Part shown: positions 24,855 through 33,593 of the stretch, in pieces | How the letters are laid out: every line of letters starts with the position of its first letter | How positions within the stretch are numbered: position 1 is the first letter of the stretch | Translations under genes and position numbers: made by a program | Notes under the pieces: model-generated | The model's database searches: none | What the model saw: only the letters and a program-made list of their open reading frames with translations | What the model was told of the DNA's origin: nothing | NCBI GenBank assembly: GCA_028277945.1 | Contig: JANQFH010000008.1 | Coordinates: 445,442 to 509,441, forward strand | Reading direction: 5' to 3' | Length of the DNA stretch: 64,000 bases | DNA from: Oligoflexia bacterium | Lineage (GTDB): Bacteria; Bdellovibrionota_G; JANQFH01

Positions 24855-24926
24855 GGTCCCATCGTCTAGCGGTTAGGACACGGCCCTCTCAAGGCTGAAA
24901 CGCGGGTTCGATTCCCGCTGGGACCG
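24855..24926 (+). tRNA. tRNA-Glu (anticodon CTC)
   Basis: 72 bases: acceptor GGTCCCA/TGGGACC, D arm GTCTAGCGGTTAGGAC, anticodon stem CGGCC/GGCTG with loop CTCTCAA (anticodon CTC, codon GAG), T arm CGCGGGTTCGATTCCCGC (stem and loop), discriminator G. CCA is not encoded. Confidence 0.95.
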
Positions 24927-24941
24927 TTAAATTGATCAGGC

Positions 24942-25025
24942 GGCCTCTTGGCGGAACTGGTAGACGCGGTAGACTCAAAATCTACTGGGGGTAACCCCAT
25001 CCGAGTTCGAGTCTCGGAGAGGCCA
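24942..25025 (+). tRNA. tRNA-Leu (anticodon CAA)
   Basis: 84-base class II tRNA: acceptor GGCCTCT/AGAGGCC, D arm with GGAACTGGTAGACGC, anticodon stem GTAGA/TCTAC and loop CTCAAAA (anticodon CAA, codon TTG), a long variable arm around GGGGGTAACCCC, T arm with GTTCGAGTC, discriminator A. CCA is not encoded. Only 15 bp after tRNA-Glu, so the two may share a transcript. Confidence 0.95.
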
Positions 25026-25046
25026 TCTGTAAAAATGCGTATTGTC

Positions 25047-25526
25047 TTAGGAGACAGGCCGTAGATTTAATCGTTTCAACCAACGCGCAACCCAAATGAA
25101 AAAGATCAATTCAAGACAGAGATCCAGTAAAAAATAACTCATTTGAACAGGAAGTCCGGAAAAGCTGGGTTTCAGGATTGCACATATTGGAATTGCCAAA
25201 AGTGTTCCGACAACCAAGGAAGCCACTGACAGGCGAATAGCAATTGGGACGCTTAACACTAAAAATCGTTTAATAAAATCTTTACCATCTCTATTCAGAT
25301 TTGATTTAAAACAATAATTCAGTCCGAGGACTTTGACTGCAATTGCTGCGATGAACCAAAAAATAGCGAGTGCTGGTATAATCATAGCATAGCCACCAAG
25401 CCACATTCCAATCTCGCCGAAAATAATAATGACTAATAGATACTTTTTAAGATCCAAATCCGACAAACTATCCTGTTCGATTGTCTCTGCTGCTGCTTTT
25501 ATGTCCCATAACTTGACAGATTTCAT
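25047..25526 (-). CDS. Hypothetical four-helix membrane protein
   Basis: 159 residues from ATG 25526; a TTG three codons upstream is less likely. A polar N-terminus (MKSVKLWDIKAAAETIEQDS) is followed by about four hydrophobic helices (LLVIIIFGEIGMWLGGYAMI; IPALAIFWFIAAIAVKVLG; SVASLVVGTLLAIPICAIL; YFLLDLCLELIFFIWVARWL). No family recognised. The gene is visibly more AT-rich than its neighbours and lies between a tRNA cluster with repeats and the Omp85-like gene. A TTGACA element sits at 25559-25564 on this strand but has no good -10. Confidence 0.6.
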   Translation of the reverse strand: MKSVKLWDIKAAAETIEQDSLSDLDLKKYLLVIIIFGEIGMWLGGYAMIIPALAIFWFIAAIAVKVLGLNYCFKSNLNRDGKDFIKRFLVLSVPIAIRLSVASLVVGTLLAIPICAILKPSFSGLPVQMSYFLLDLCLELIFFIWVARWLKRLNLRPVS

Positions 25527-25578
25527 GATCCACAAGAAATAATTCTAAAATTTTTCAATGTCAAATTTTTGTTGTCTG

Positions 25579-28266
25579 TCAGAAAGCTTGGGTAAAGGCG
25601 AGGTAGTAGATAGGATCAAAGGCGAGATCAGGGTTGAGGCGGTTGGCGACATCAAAGCGGAGTAGGGAGTTGCGGATACCCAGGGCATCGTAGTAGATAC
25701 GCAGGCCGTAACCACTGTTGACAAAGTAGTCGCCAAGGTCAAACAATCCACCAATATCATAGCCACTGAAACCGCTGGGATCTTGCTGCTGCTCTACAAC
25801 CGAGCCGGTGACTCGACCGGCATCGAAAAAGAGTACGCCCTGCACCTTACGAAAACGCGCCAGGTGGAAGAGGTTGATATCTAGATCGTTGATGTAGGTG
25901 TGGCGGTATTCCGTATTGAACTGTAGTCGACTGCGACCAACAAGCCGCGGATCCCCAAAGGCAAAGCCACGCAGGCTATCCACTCCTCCTAGAGCAAACT
26001 GCTCCTGCGGTGGAATTGAGTCATCACCGGAAATACCAAAGGCAATACGGGTGGCAAGCAAATGCTGTGGATCAAAGGGAATGATATGGGCATAGGCGAA
26101 ACCCGTGCGAAAGAAGTCAAAGTCGCCTCCTAATGCTTCGAGGCCAGCAGTAAAGAAGGCGCTAAATCCAATCCCCTCCATAGGATTGAAGAGGCTTAAG
26201 CGGTTACCAAAGCCGTAACCGACGCTGATTTTTGTACTGTTTCCCGAAGGACTGACTTGGGTACCAAAGCTGCTACTAAGAAAGTCGGCATTGAGTGAAC
26301 TCAAAGTATAACTGATGCCAAGTCCATGGCTTAACCTCAGCCGATCGATCAGCCTGCCAAAGAGGCGACTGTAGCCGAGGGAGAAGTCGACAAGCGAGTC
26401 ATCAACACTGAATGCAGCGTTGTAACGGTTTTTACCGCCGTAGATGCGCCGTAACTGTGTGGCAATCAGCAGGTTGCTATCTAAATTGCTAAAATCAAGA
26501 CCAAAGACAAAGGCGGTCATTACTAGCTTATACTGAGGTGGTACGCGGTTGTCAGCACGGCTTGTCTCAGATAGGCGTTTTTGCGGATCTAGGTGCACAT
26601 AAGCGATCTTATCCGTAGTGGTGAACTCAAGGGTGTAAAGGTCGTTATGCCCATCCCAGCGGTAGAGCTGGGTTTTGCCTTGCCTGTCTTTAACCAGAAC
26701 CGAGACGGGTTCTGGCAGTTCGATCTTGCCACTACGAGCAATAACAATGCTATAGATCTTTCTATCGGGTTTGATGATCTTGCGGATACTACGGATGCTG
26801 TAGTTTACTCGCGGCTGTTCGTAGAGCCATTGTCGGAAAAAGATTTCGCTTTCTGAACCAAAGCGTTTTTGTGCTAGTCGTCGTAGCGGCAGGTGATTTT
26901 CCGACGCAAGGTAGTCATGCATGAGTTGGTTGGTGTCTGCTTTGCCATACTGATTGCCAAGCTTTTCCAAGACAAAACGGCCACTACTGACCTTGCGGTT
27001 GTACCTGAGAAAACCTTGACGATAGAATGGGGTTGCGAGGTTGAGGTTGTAGTAGGCGCTGGTAAAGGGAAACTGAGGCGTATAGATCACCTGGTCAATG
27101 GAAGGTAAGAAGCTGAGCATGCGTATGAGCGGCAGCTGCCTGGCATCGCGTTGGCCGATAAAAGTCGATTGTAATAGTTGCTCGGTATGAAACCACGAGA
27201 CTGCTTCTTGGACCCAGAGTTGATCACCATGCTGTTCCATCTGATTAACTCGATTTTTCTCCATGGCAGTAAAGAGTGCCTGAAATAGATGAGCGCGGTG
27301 GTATTTTCTCAGACCGGGATAGATCTTTAAGGCCCTATCAGAGAGCAAAACCAGAGATCCGCCGACGCCAACGGTAATCTCCGTACGCAAGGGCACTTCG
27401 ACGACAGTTACGACATCGGTTCTGTCTGGATAGACCTGCTCGAAATAGTGCAGGGCCTGACGGATGCTGGTTTGCAAGTCTCTTTCGCGGGAGCGACGGT
27501 GGCGGCCGCTTAGAAACAGCGTAGCACGGGAACGGCTACTGTGGATCTCTAAACGGCGCAGTTTGGGAGTTTGGATAAGCGTGAGTTGGCGTGCCTTGAG
27601 TCCGCGCACGCTTGCTACCTGCCGCGTATCGGCATAGTAATGCCGCTCGTTCACAAACAGGTGGCCTTGGTAGTTTAAGTCGCAGTCGAATCGAGCCTGT
27701 GGCGGCGGCAGGTGTAGCTGCCAATGGCCGTTACTATCCATGCTCGGGATATAGGGATGCCAACCCCCACCTAAGGTATAGCTTCCTTTGCTATGGCCAA
27801 ACTCGCCAAATCTCTCTGGAATGTGCGTGGAGAAGTTGAGCTCCATAGTTATAGAGCTCTTTGGCGCCAGTGGCGACGCAAGGCTGATCAACCAGACAAA
27901 GGGTTTTTTCTTGATAAGTTTATGTTTGCTAACCTTGAGGAGTTCGGCTTCCATCCATCCAGCGTTAAAACGTTGTGGGTAGACCCACTCAAAGTTGACA
28001 TCATTAAGATAGGCGGGCGGTTGTTTATAAACATTGGGATAAACGATAATTGGAACTTGTTCGATCGTTTGGGTGGAGTGGTTGCGAAAGGAGATCTTTA
28101 CGGTTCCTTGGATTATATGGGCGTCCCGGTCTATCTCTGCTTTGATTATGTAAGCGGGCAGTGTTGCGTTGTCACCACGTGCGACCATCGGTACAAGCGC
28201 CAGCACGCAGCCAAACAGGCAGTAGCCTTGGTTGACACGAACTCGGAATTTCATTAACTTAAGCAT
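25579..28266 (-). CDS. Degenerate M1-peptidase domain fused to Omp85-type barrel
   Basis: 895 residues. A signal peptide (about 1-32) is followed by an M1 aminopeptidase-like N-terminal beta domain (YIIKAEIDRDAHIIQGTVKI; APKSSITMELNFSTHIPERF; GGGWHPYIPSMD). The region that should hold HExxH reads HLFQA (His326-Ala330), so the glutamate and second histidine are lost; the downstream W-x-x-E-G motif appears as WVQEA. Residues about 590-895 look like a 16-strand Omp85/surface-antigen barrel with GGVDSLRGFAFGDPRLVG and a C-terminal Phe. The protein is probably an outer-membrane channel or assembly factor with a non-catalytic peptidase-like periplasmic domain. ATG at 28266 or 28254. Divergent from mltD. 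Confidence 0.75.
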   Translation of the reverse strand: MLKLMKFRVRVNQGYCLFGCVLALVPMVARGDNATLPAYIIKAEIDRDAHIIQGTVKISFRNHSTQTIEQVPIIVYPNVYKQPPAYLNDVNFEWVYPQRFNAGWMEAELLKVSKHKLIKKKPFVWLISLASPLAPKSSITMELNFSTHIPERFGEFGHSKGSYTLGGGWHPYIPSMDSNGHWQLHLPPPQARFDCDLNYQGHLFVNERHYYADTRQVASVRGLKARQLTLIQTPKLRRLEIHSSRSRATLFLSGRHRRSRERDLQTSIRQALHYFEQVYPDRTDVVTVVEVPLRTEITVGVGGSLVLLSDRALKIYPGLRKYHRAHLFQALFTAMEKNRVNQMEQHGDQLWVQEAVSWFHTEQLLQSTFIGQRDARQLPLIRMLSFLPSIDQVIYTPQFPFTSAYYNLNLATPFYRQGFLRYNRKVSSGRFVLEKLGNQYGKADTNQLMHDYLASENHLPLRRLAQKRFGSESEIFFRQWLYEQPRVNYSIRSIRKIIKPDRKIYSIVIARSGKIELPEPVSVLVKDRQGKTQLYRWDGHNDLYTLEFTTTDKIAYVHLDPQKRLSETSRADNRVPPQYKLVMTAFVFGLDFSNLDSNLLIATQLRRIYGGKNRYNAAFSVDDSLVDFSLGYSRLFGRLIDRLRLSHGLGISYTLSSLNADFLSSSFGTQVSPSGNSTKISVGYGFGNRLSLFNPMEGIGFSAFFTAGLEALGGDFDFFRTGFAYAHIIPFDPQHLLATRIAFGISGDDSIPPQEQFALGGVDSLRGFAFGDPRLVGRSRLQFNTEYRHTYINDLDINLFHLARFRKVQGVLFFDAGRVTGSVVEQQQDPSGFSGYDIGGLFDLGDYFVNSGYGLRIYYDALGIRNSLLRFDVANRLNPDLAFDPIYYLAFTQAF

Positions 28267-28336
28267 AGGACGTTGGTGCTTACGGTTATGTATTGTAGTG
28301 GATCTTTGCAGCGGGTGGAAGGGTTGTAGCGGAGCA

Positions 28337-29722
28337 ATGAGTATGCGTACTCTTGCTTATCTACTATTGTGTCTACCGTTTTCGCTGGCGTTTGCTGCAA
28401 CTGCCGAGCTGTCAAAGTCAGATTCTTCCTGTCCTGCCACACACCTCTATTCTGAAACCAGCCTGTTGACGATATCTCGGGCTCTCGATTCACGAGAGAG
28501 GGATAACAGGTTTGCACACTGTCATGCGGATCGTTACGCACGAGAGTTTGAAGTTGCGACCTATGACATTCCGGTGGTCATCAACGACAAAGTCATATCC
28601 TGGATGGATTACTTCCAAGGTCGGGGTCGGCGACACTTTGTGCGTTGGCTGAGTCGTTACAACCGTTATGCCCCGATGATCAGTGAGGTATTGCGGCAAC
28701 ACGATCTACCGGAAGATCTGGTGTTTCTGGCGATGATTGAGAGCGGCTTTTCACCCTTTGCCTACTCGCATGCTAAAGCCGTTGGATTGTGGCAGTTTGT
28801 CCGCCGCACCGGTATGCAGTATGGCCTGCAAGTCGACTGGTGGGTTGATGAGCGGCGCGACCCGGCTAAGGCGACGCTTGCTGCGGCACAGCATATACGT
28901 GATCTGTTTGAGCAGTTTGGTAGTTGGTATTTGGTGGCCGCAAGTTATAACGCTGGCGCCGGCAAGATATCACGCGCCATCCGTCGCTATAAGACACGGG
29001 ATTTCTGGGAGTTGAGTCGGTACCGCTACCTCAAAAAAGAGACCCGCGACTATGTTCCCAAACTCTTAGCTGCAGCAATTATCGCCAAAAATCCAGAGGC
29101 TTATGGCTTTCGTGGGATCCACCAGGAGGCTGCGGTTGAGTTTGATGTTGTGTCGATTACCCAGTTTACCGACCTGCGTAAGGTGGCAAAGGCAGCAGGT
29201 TGTTCACTCAAAACGCTCAAGGCGTTAAACCCAGAGCTGCGTCGTGATTTTACCCCGCCCCAGCGTTCTACTTATCTGTTACGTGTGCCTGTGGGTAAGG
29301 GGACGCTTATCGCTACCGATGCCGATAGGTTCAAGGCGGATGTCAGGGGGCAGTTCATCAGACACCGAGTGCGACGTGGGGAGTCGCTCTGGTCTATTGC
29401 CAGCAAGTATGGATCAACCACCAGAGCGTTGGCGAGTATCAATGCGATTAAGCGGCCACGTTCGATAAGAGCGGGGCGTCTGCTGATGGTGCCCTTACCG
29501 CGGACCGATCGCTCCCCATCGATTCAGCGGGTCGCTTACCACCGCTATAGTAAAGGCGTTGGTGAGGGATTTGTGCCTTACCGAGTAAGGCGTGGAGACA
29601 CTTTGTGGGCTATTGCCAGGCGTTTTAACGTCTCGGTCGCGGCTCTACGGCGCTGGAACCAGCTTCGATCTGGTAATAAAATTTACGCTGGTGCCACACT
29701 GCAGATCAAGAAAAGCTCCTGA
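28337..29722 (+). CDS. mltD: Membrane-bound lytic transglycosylase D with two LysM domains
   Basis: 461 residues from ATG 28337 (GGAG upstream, opening a signal peptide MSMRTLAYLLLCLPFSLAFA); the frame also extends upstream. The GH23 SLT domain has catalytic Glu in AMIESGFSPFAYS, then GLWQFVRRTG and ASYNAGAGKI. Two LysM repeats near the C-terminus (HRVRRGESLWSIASKYG and YRVRRGDTLWAIARRFN) bind peptidoglycan. It would cut glycan strands to 1,6-anhydro ends in wall remodelling. No lipobox cysteine is evident after the signal peptide, unlike E. coli MltD. Divergent from the Omp85-like gene. Confidence 0.93.
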   Translation: MSMRTLAYLLLCLPFSLAFAATAELSKSDSSCPATHLYSETSLLTISRALDSRERDNRFAHCHADRYAREFEVATYDIPVVINDKVISWMDYFQGRGRRHFVRWLSRYNRYAPMISEVLRQHDLPEDLVFLAMIESGFSPFAYSHAKAVGLWQFVRRTGMQYGLQVDWWVDERRDPAKATLAAAQHIRDLFEQFGSWYLVAASYNAGAGKISRAIRRYKTRDFWELSRYRYLKKETRDYVPKLLAAAIIAKNPEAYGFRGIHQEAAVEFDVVSITQFTDLRKVAKAAGCSLKTLKALNPELRRDFTPPQRSTYLLRVPVGKGTLIATDADRFKADVRGQFIRHRVRRGESLWSIASKYGSTTRALASINAIKRPRSIRAGRLLMVPLPRTDRSPSIQRVAYHRYSKGVGEGFVPYRVRRGDTLWAIARRFNVSVAALRRWNQLRSGNKIYAGATLQIKKSS

Positions 29723-29782
29723 TCTTTCTGCTCATCTAAATTTGCCTTCCCATTCTCTGGGTTTTAAGGTAACTTTTATTCC

Positions 29783-31372
29783 ATGCTTAATGTAGATTGG
29801 GAACGGATCAAGGCGCTGCGCGTTACCAAGACCTTGGTAGAGGCGCTGAAGAACCTTGAGTTGAGTGCCATCTATCTTACCCGCTCGAATCGACGTAAGT
29901 CGGATACCCGTTCCAAGTATCTCGGCTATGCCGATGCCAAGGCCATGAGCGAGGCAGAAGCGCCGTTTATTCTCAGTCAGTCAAATGATCTGGTGAAGGC
30001 TATAAAAGCCAATACCAGCGGCATGGAACGTCTGCGTCAGGACAACCTTGAGGTTGTCTGCGCTGCCGTCGAGAGCGGTAGAACCGTTACCAAGACTTTT
30101 GATACCGGTCTCACGGTTACCGCCTATCCCATCAAGGCGGGCAACAAGCTGCTCGGCGTCTTTCGCAGCGGTGAGTTTGTCGCCGGTGCGCCCGATACCT
30201 CGACGTTGGAACGTATGAAAGACAACTGTCGCAAGCTTGGCGTAGGCGAGTCCGATCTCAACAAAATGGAACAGAGCGTTCCTTTCTTTTCGAGCGACAA
30301 GATGGCGATCATCCATAACCTCATGGAGATGATGGCAGGCGAAATCGGCACTTACATCCATGAGCTCGAGAAAGAGCAGGGGGTGTCCGAGAGTATCGAT
30401 CAATACAACCACGATGGCATTATTACCAACGATCCAACGATGCTTAATATCATTCGCCAGCTGAAGATGGTGGCGACCAGTGATAGCTCGATCATCATCT
30501 ACGGTGAGAGTGGTACGGGTAAAGAGCTTATTGCTAGACAGATTCAAAAGTATAGTACCCGTGGCAATCGACCATTTGTAACGATTAACTGTGCGGCACT
30601 TACGGAAACGATCTTAGAGGCAGAGCTCTTTGGCTATAAGAAGGGCGCCTTTACTGGTGCGGTGACAGACAAAAAGGGACTGTTCGAAGTTGCCGATAGT
30701 GGCACGGTATTCCTCGATGAAGTCGGTGAGATGAGCCTTGGCTTGCAGGTTAAGCTACTGCGTTTGATCCAGGAAGGCACCTTTATGAAGGTTGGCGATA
30801 CCAAGGGTCAAAGTGTCGATGTTCGTATCATCTCTGCTACACATCAGGACCTGCGACAGTTGATTGAAGAGGGACGTTTTCGTGAAGACCTCTACTATCG
30901 ACTTGCTGTGGTTGAGTTGACCATGGCGCCATTGCGAGAACGTAGTGGAGATATTCCTCTTCTCGTCAATCACTTTCTCGATTATTACCAAAAGAAGATC
31001 AATAAAGAAGGCATCCGTCTTGCAGAAGAGGTGCTAGAGATTTTAAGTGACTACTATTGGCCTGGTAATGTGCGGGAGTTAAGCAACGAGATTGAGCGTA
31101 TTGTTGCCCTGATGCCAAGCCACTCTCTGATACACTCAAAAGACATGTCAAAAAAGTTCTTCTATGAGACCAAGCCTGACATTACCAAAGAATTAGAGTT
31201 AGAGGATGAAGGCGCCATTAAGGTTATGGTTGAAGATTTTGAGAAGAGCTTGCTCGTCAAGTATCTGAGAAAGTACCGCTGGAACAAATCAAAAGTAGCC
31301 CGCCTCTGTGGGATTACCCGACAGGGCTTGAACAAAAAGATTGCCAAATACCACCTTGATCGGAGAAGGTAG
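29783..31372 (+). CDS. Sigma-54 activator with PocR-like sensor domain
   Basis: 529 residues. The N-terminal 190 or so lack a receiver domain and resemble a PocR ligand-binding fold (TFDTGLTVTAYPIKAGNKLL, GVFRSGEFVAG, then VPFFSSDKM followed by a helix). The AAA+ domain has Walker A GESGTGKE near residue 240 and GAFTGA loop KKGAFTGAVTDKKG. A Fis-type HTH ends the protein (KSKVARLCGITRQGLNKKI). It should activate a sigma-54 promoter in response to a small ligand or cofactor. ATG, weak AAGGT upstream. The next small gene starts 8 bp after its stop. No sigma-54 consensus was seen beside this gene, so its target is unknown. Confidence 0.88.
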   Translation: MLNVDWERIKALRVTKTLVEALKNLELSAIYLTRSNRRKSDTRSKYLGYADAKAMSEAEAPFILSQSNDLVKAIKANTSGMERLRQDNLEVVCAAVESGRTVTKTFDTGLTVTAYPIKAGNKLLGVFRSGEFVAGAPDTSTLERMKDNCRKLGVGESDLNKMEQSVPFFSSDKMAIIHNLMEMMAGEIGTYIHELEKEQGVSESIDQYNHDGIITNDPTMLNIIRQLKMVATSDSSIIIYGESGTGKELIARQIQKYSTRGNRPFVTINCAALTETILEAELFGYKKGAFTGAVTDKKGLFEVADSGTVFLDEVGEMSLGLQVKLLRLIQEGTFMKVGDTKGQSVDVRIISATHQDLRQLIEEGRFREDLYYRLAVVELTMAPLRERSGDIPLLVNHFLDYYQKKINKEGIRLAEEVLEILSDYYWPGNVRELSNEIERIVALMPSHSLIHSKDMSKKFFYETKPDITKELELEDEGAIKVMVEDFEKSLLVKYLRKYRWNKSKVARLCGITRQGLNKKIAKYHLDRRR

Positions 31373-31380
31373 TTGCTGGC

Positions 31381-31650
31381 ATGAGTTCTGGTGAGCCGAC
31401 CTTAAAGGACGAAAAAATGAGTGCCAAGGTGATCTTTGCGCGTGGCATGGACTTTTTTGAATCCGGAGATTTTCTTGCCGCCCGTGCCGACTTTAAAGCG
31501 GTGTTAGAGGTAGAGGCCAATCCCGAGCTCAAGAAAAAAGCGCGCGATATGTTAAAGAAGATGAAGGCTGACCCGGTCGAGATCATCGCCGGCGTGCTGG
31601 TTTTTCTGTTGTTGGTGTTCCTGTTTGTCTACTTTGGTCTTCGGTCTTAA
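31381..31650 (+). CDS. Small TPR-like protein with C-terminal anchor
   Basis: 89 residues. Helical region with a single TPR-like unit (AKVIFARGMDFFESGDFLAA, then RADFKAVLEVEAN) and a C-terminal membrane helix (about 67-87). Probably a tail-anchored inner-membrane protein. ATG 31381, or ATG 31417 which has AAAGGA upstream. It lies 8 bp after the sigma-54 regulator and 24 bp before the MFS gene. No function recognised. Confidence 0.65.
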   Translation: MSSGEPTLKDEKMSAKVIFARGMDFFESGDFLAARADFKAVLEVEANPELKKKARDMLKKMKADPVEIIAGVLVFLLLVFLFVYFGLRS

Positions 31651-31674
31651 CCAAAATGTAGACTAGAAACTATC

Positions 31675-32955
31675 TTGAGGCCCAGTAAAGTCTATATACT
31701 TGGCTACGCAGGTGAGGCATTCGGTGCTGCTTTTTTTACTGCTGGCTACCCTCTGTTTCTCTGGCACTTTCTCGCTGATCAGAACGTCCTCTCTCTGGGA
31801 CTGATCTCAGTAGCTCTCAGCTGTGCGTTTGTCTTTGAAGGCGTTGCTGAAATCCTCTCTAGTTTTGCTGCTGACCGTTGGGGGTTATCAAGGCGACGCG
31901 TGTTCCTCATCGGGTTTTTTTTACGCTTTGCTGCTTTTCCTATCCTTGCCACCTTTCAACTGTGGGTTGGTAGCACAGGTACTACGATGGTAGCTTTGCT
32001 TGTGGCAATGGCGTGCAACTCTGCCGGCTATGCTTTTTTTTCAGGCACCTTTGATGGCTGGGCGGTTACAGCTGAAATAGCAGAGGATCGCCATTTCTCT
32101 AAGTCAAAGTTTTTTGTTAGAGCTCAGCTGTTTGAACGGCTGCTCTATTTCTGTGGCGTTTCTATTTTAATTGCCGCTGTCTTTTTCATGGAAACCGTAG
32201 CTGATATTGCGGCTAAAGAGTGGCTCTGGACCTCTATATGGATCTTTGCAGCAGTCAGTCAGGTGACCCTGTGGACTACCGTTTTCCTTGTCTCGAAAGG
32301 TTATGACTCGGTGCAGACCGGGCCCAAACTGCCACCTATGAAGGTGATGGTAAAAAACGCCTTTCAGCCGGCATCGCTAGTTGGTCTGACGTTGCTCGTC
32401 TGTCTCTATGCAGTTACTATGCTGGTCACGTTCTCCTGGCCGCTCATTGCCGAATTTGCGGGACCGCGGCCGCAATCCTATCTCATGCTTCCGGGTCTTA
32501 TCCTTTTCGGATTTTTTGGCACGCTCTTCGCCAGAAGGTGTGCACGCAATTCTGCAAAGCAGAGTAGTAAACGGCATGCGATCTATGGTTCTGCTGCCGC
32601 TTCTGGAATCTTAATACTTGCGGGTCTCCTCCTTGTATTGATGCAGCCATTCGAGCTAAGCGTGGGTGTGCTAGTAGTCTGCCTAGTTGTTGTTATGCGC
32701 TTTTTTTTCTTTTATGGCTATGGCTTTGTCGTTAGCCTAATTCACGAGGACATTGGTGCAGATGAGAACGTTCGTGCCTGTATCGTCTCAATACGCATGG
32801 CTTTGGCCAATCTGGTCGTAGGCGCGATCTTTTTACTGCACCGCTACTTTTACGACAGTGTTCATGTGGGTTCAGAAAGGCTGCTTGGATGGACTATTCT
32901 TGTGGTATCCCTCATGGCCTTCCTGGCTTCGTTGACCATGAAGTTTCGCAAGTAG
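31675..32955 (+). CDS. MFS family permease
   Basis: 426 residues with about 12 hydrophobic helices. The loop after helix 2 carries the MFS pattern in degenerate form (FAADRWGLSRRRVFLIGFFL). A TTG start is the best available; the true start could differ by a few codons. Substrate unknown. It ends 11 bp before a 25-bp perfect hairpin and converges on nuoI. Confidence 0.8.
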   Translation: MRPSKVYILGYAGEAFGAAFFTAGYPLFLWHFLADQNVLSLGLISVALSCAFVFEGVAEILSSFAADRWGLSRRRVFLIGFFLRFAAFPILATFQLWVGSTGTTMVALLVAMACNSAGYAFFSGTFDGWAVTAEIAEDRHFSKSKFFVRAQLFERLLYFCGVSILIAAVFFMETVADIAAKEWLWTSIWIFAAVSQVTLWTTVFLVSKGYDSVQTGPKLPPMKVMVKNAFQPASLVGLTLLVCLYAVTMLVTFSWPLIAEFAGPRPQSYLMLPGLILFGFFGTLFARRCARNSAKQSSKRHAIYGSAAASGILILAGLLLVLMQPFELSVGVLVVCLVVVMRFFFFYGYGFVVSLIHEDIGADENVRACIVSIRMALANLVVGAIFLLHRYFYDSVHVGSERLLGWTILVVSLMAFLASLTMKFRK

Positions 32956-32965
32956 AAGGGACTAC

Positions 32966-33018
32966 AAGGTACGGCCTTACTTTTAGGGACTCTGTCCCTA
33001 AAAGTAAGGCCGTACCTT
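32966..33018. terminator. 25-bp perfect hairpin, probable bidirectional terminator
   Basis: Left arm 32966-32990 and right arm 32994-33018 are perfect reverse complements (AAGGTACGGCC... / ...GGCCGTACCTT) around the loop TCT, in the gap between two convergent genes. Only short T runs follow on either strand, and the stem is longer than most terminators, so it may be a palindromic repeat reused as a terminator. Confidence 0.7.
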
Positions 33019-33026
33019 TTGAAGAA

Positions 33027-33593
33027 TCACTTATCGCTGGGTACAAACATCGGGCGTAGGGTGTTGGCGCGTCTCTCTGAGGCATCACGTTGGCGTTCCT
33101 CCCAGATGTGCGGTACCTCAAGGTTATCAAAGTCGTCGAGGAGGAGATCCTTTTTAAAGATGAGGTCGGCGAGGTTGCCGGAGACCAGTTCATAGCGGTT
33201 CGACATGCGGATGGCGTCCACCGGGCAGGCCTCTTCGCAATAGCCACAGACAATACAGCGTCCCATATCAATGTTGAACTCCACGGGAAAGCGATCTTTA
33301 ACGTTCGGATCTGGGTATTCGCCTGGTTTGATGTAGATCGCATAAGCGGGACAGGCAATCTCACAGAGACCACAGGCAACACAGCGCTCGACACCGTTGT
33401 CATCTTGTACTAATTCTGGAAAACCACGATATCCCTGTGGTAGCTGCCAACGTTCTTCGGGGTATTGTTCGGTAACCTTTCGTGCCAGCAAATGCCGCAG
33501 CGTAATCGCCATGCCGCGAAAGATGGCTGGAAGATAGATGGCTTGGAGGAAGCGTGACCACCAAGAGCGATGCGGGATGGCTGTGGAGCTCAT
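33027..33593 (-). CDS. nuoI: NADH-quinone oxidoreductase subunit I
   Basis: 188 residues with two 4Fe-4S ferredoxin motifs, [12 protein letters not shown] and [12 protein letters not shown], which carry clusters N6a/N6b between the peripheral arm and NuoB. The N-terminal amphipathic part ([19 protein letters not shown]) is typical. It starts inside the last codons of the NuoB-D fusion (4-bp overlap). It is the last gene of this minus-strand unit; no other nuo gene follows in the window. Confidence 0.95.
   Translation of the reverse strand: MSSTAIPHRSWWSRFLQAIYLPAIFRGMAITLRHLLARKVTEQYPEERWQLPQGYRGFPELVQDDNGVERCVACGLCEIACPAYAIYIKPGEYPDPNVKDRFPVEFNIDMGRCIVCGYCEEACPVDAIRMSNRYELVSGNLADLIFKKDLLLDDFDNLEVPHIWEERQRDASERRANTLRPMFVPSDK

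Noticed and set aside
25536-25564. Sigma-70 promoter for the small membrane protein (minus strand)
   Set aside because: TTGACA is perfect, but the box at 17 bp (TATTTC) is poor and would put the RNA start almost at the start codon.
27793-28257. 154-codon frame opposite the M1-like/Omp85 gene
   Set aside because: Antisense to a coding region with clear signal peptide and M1-like motifs; no protein family.
29981-30547. 188-codon frame opposite the sigma-54 regulator
   Set aside because: Antisense shadow of a well-supported AAA+ gene; no domain seen.
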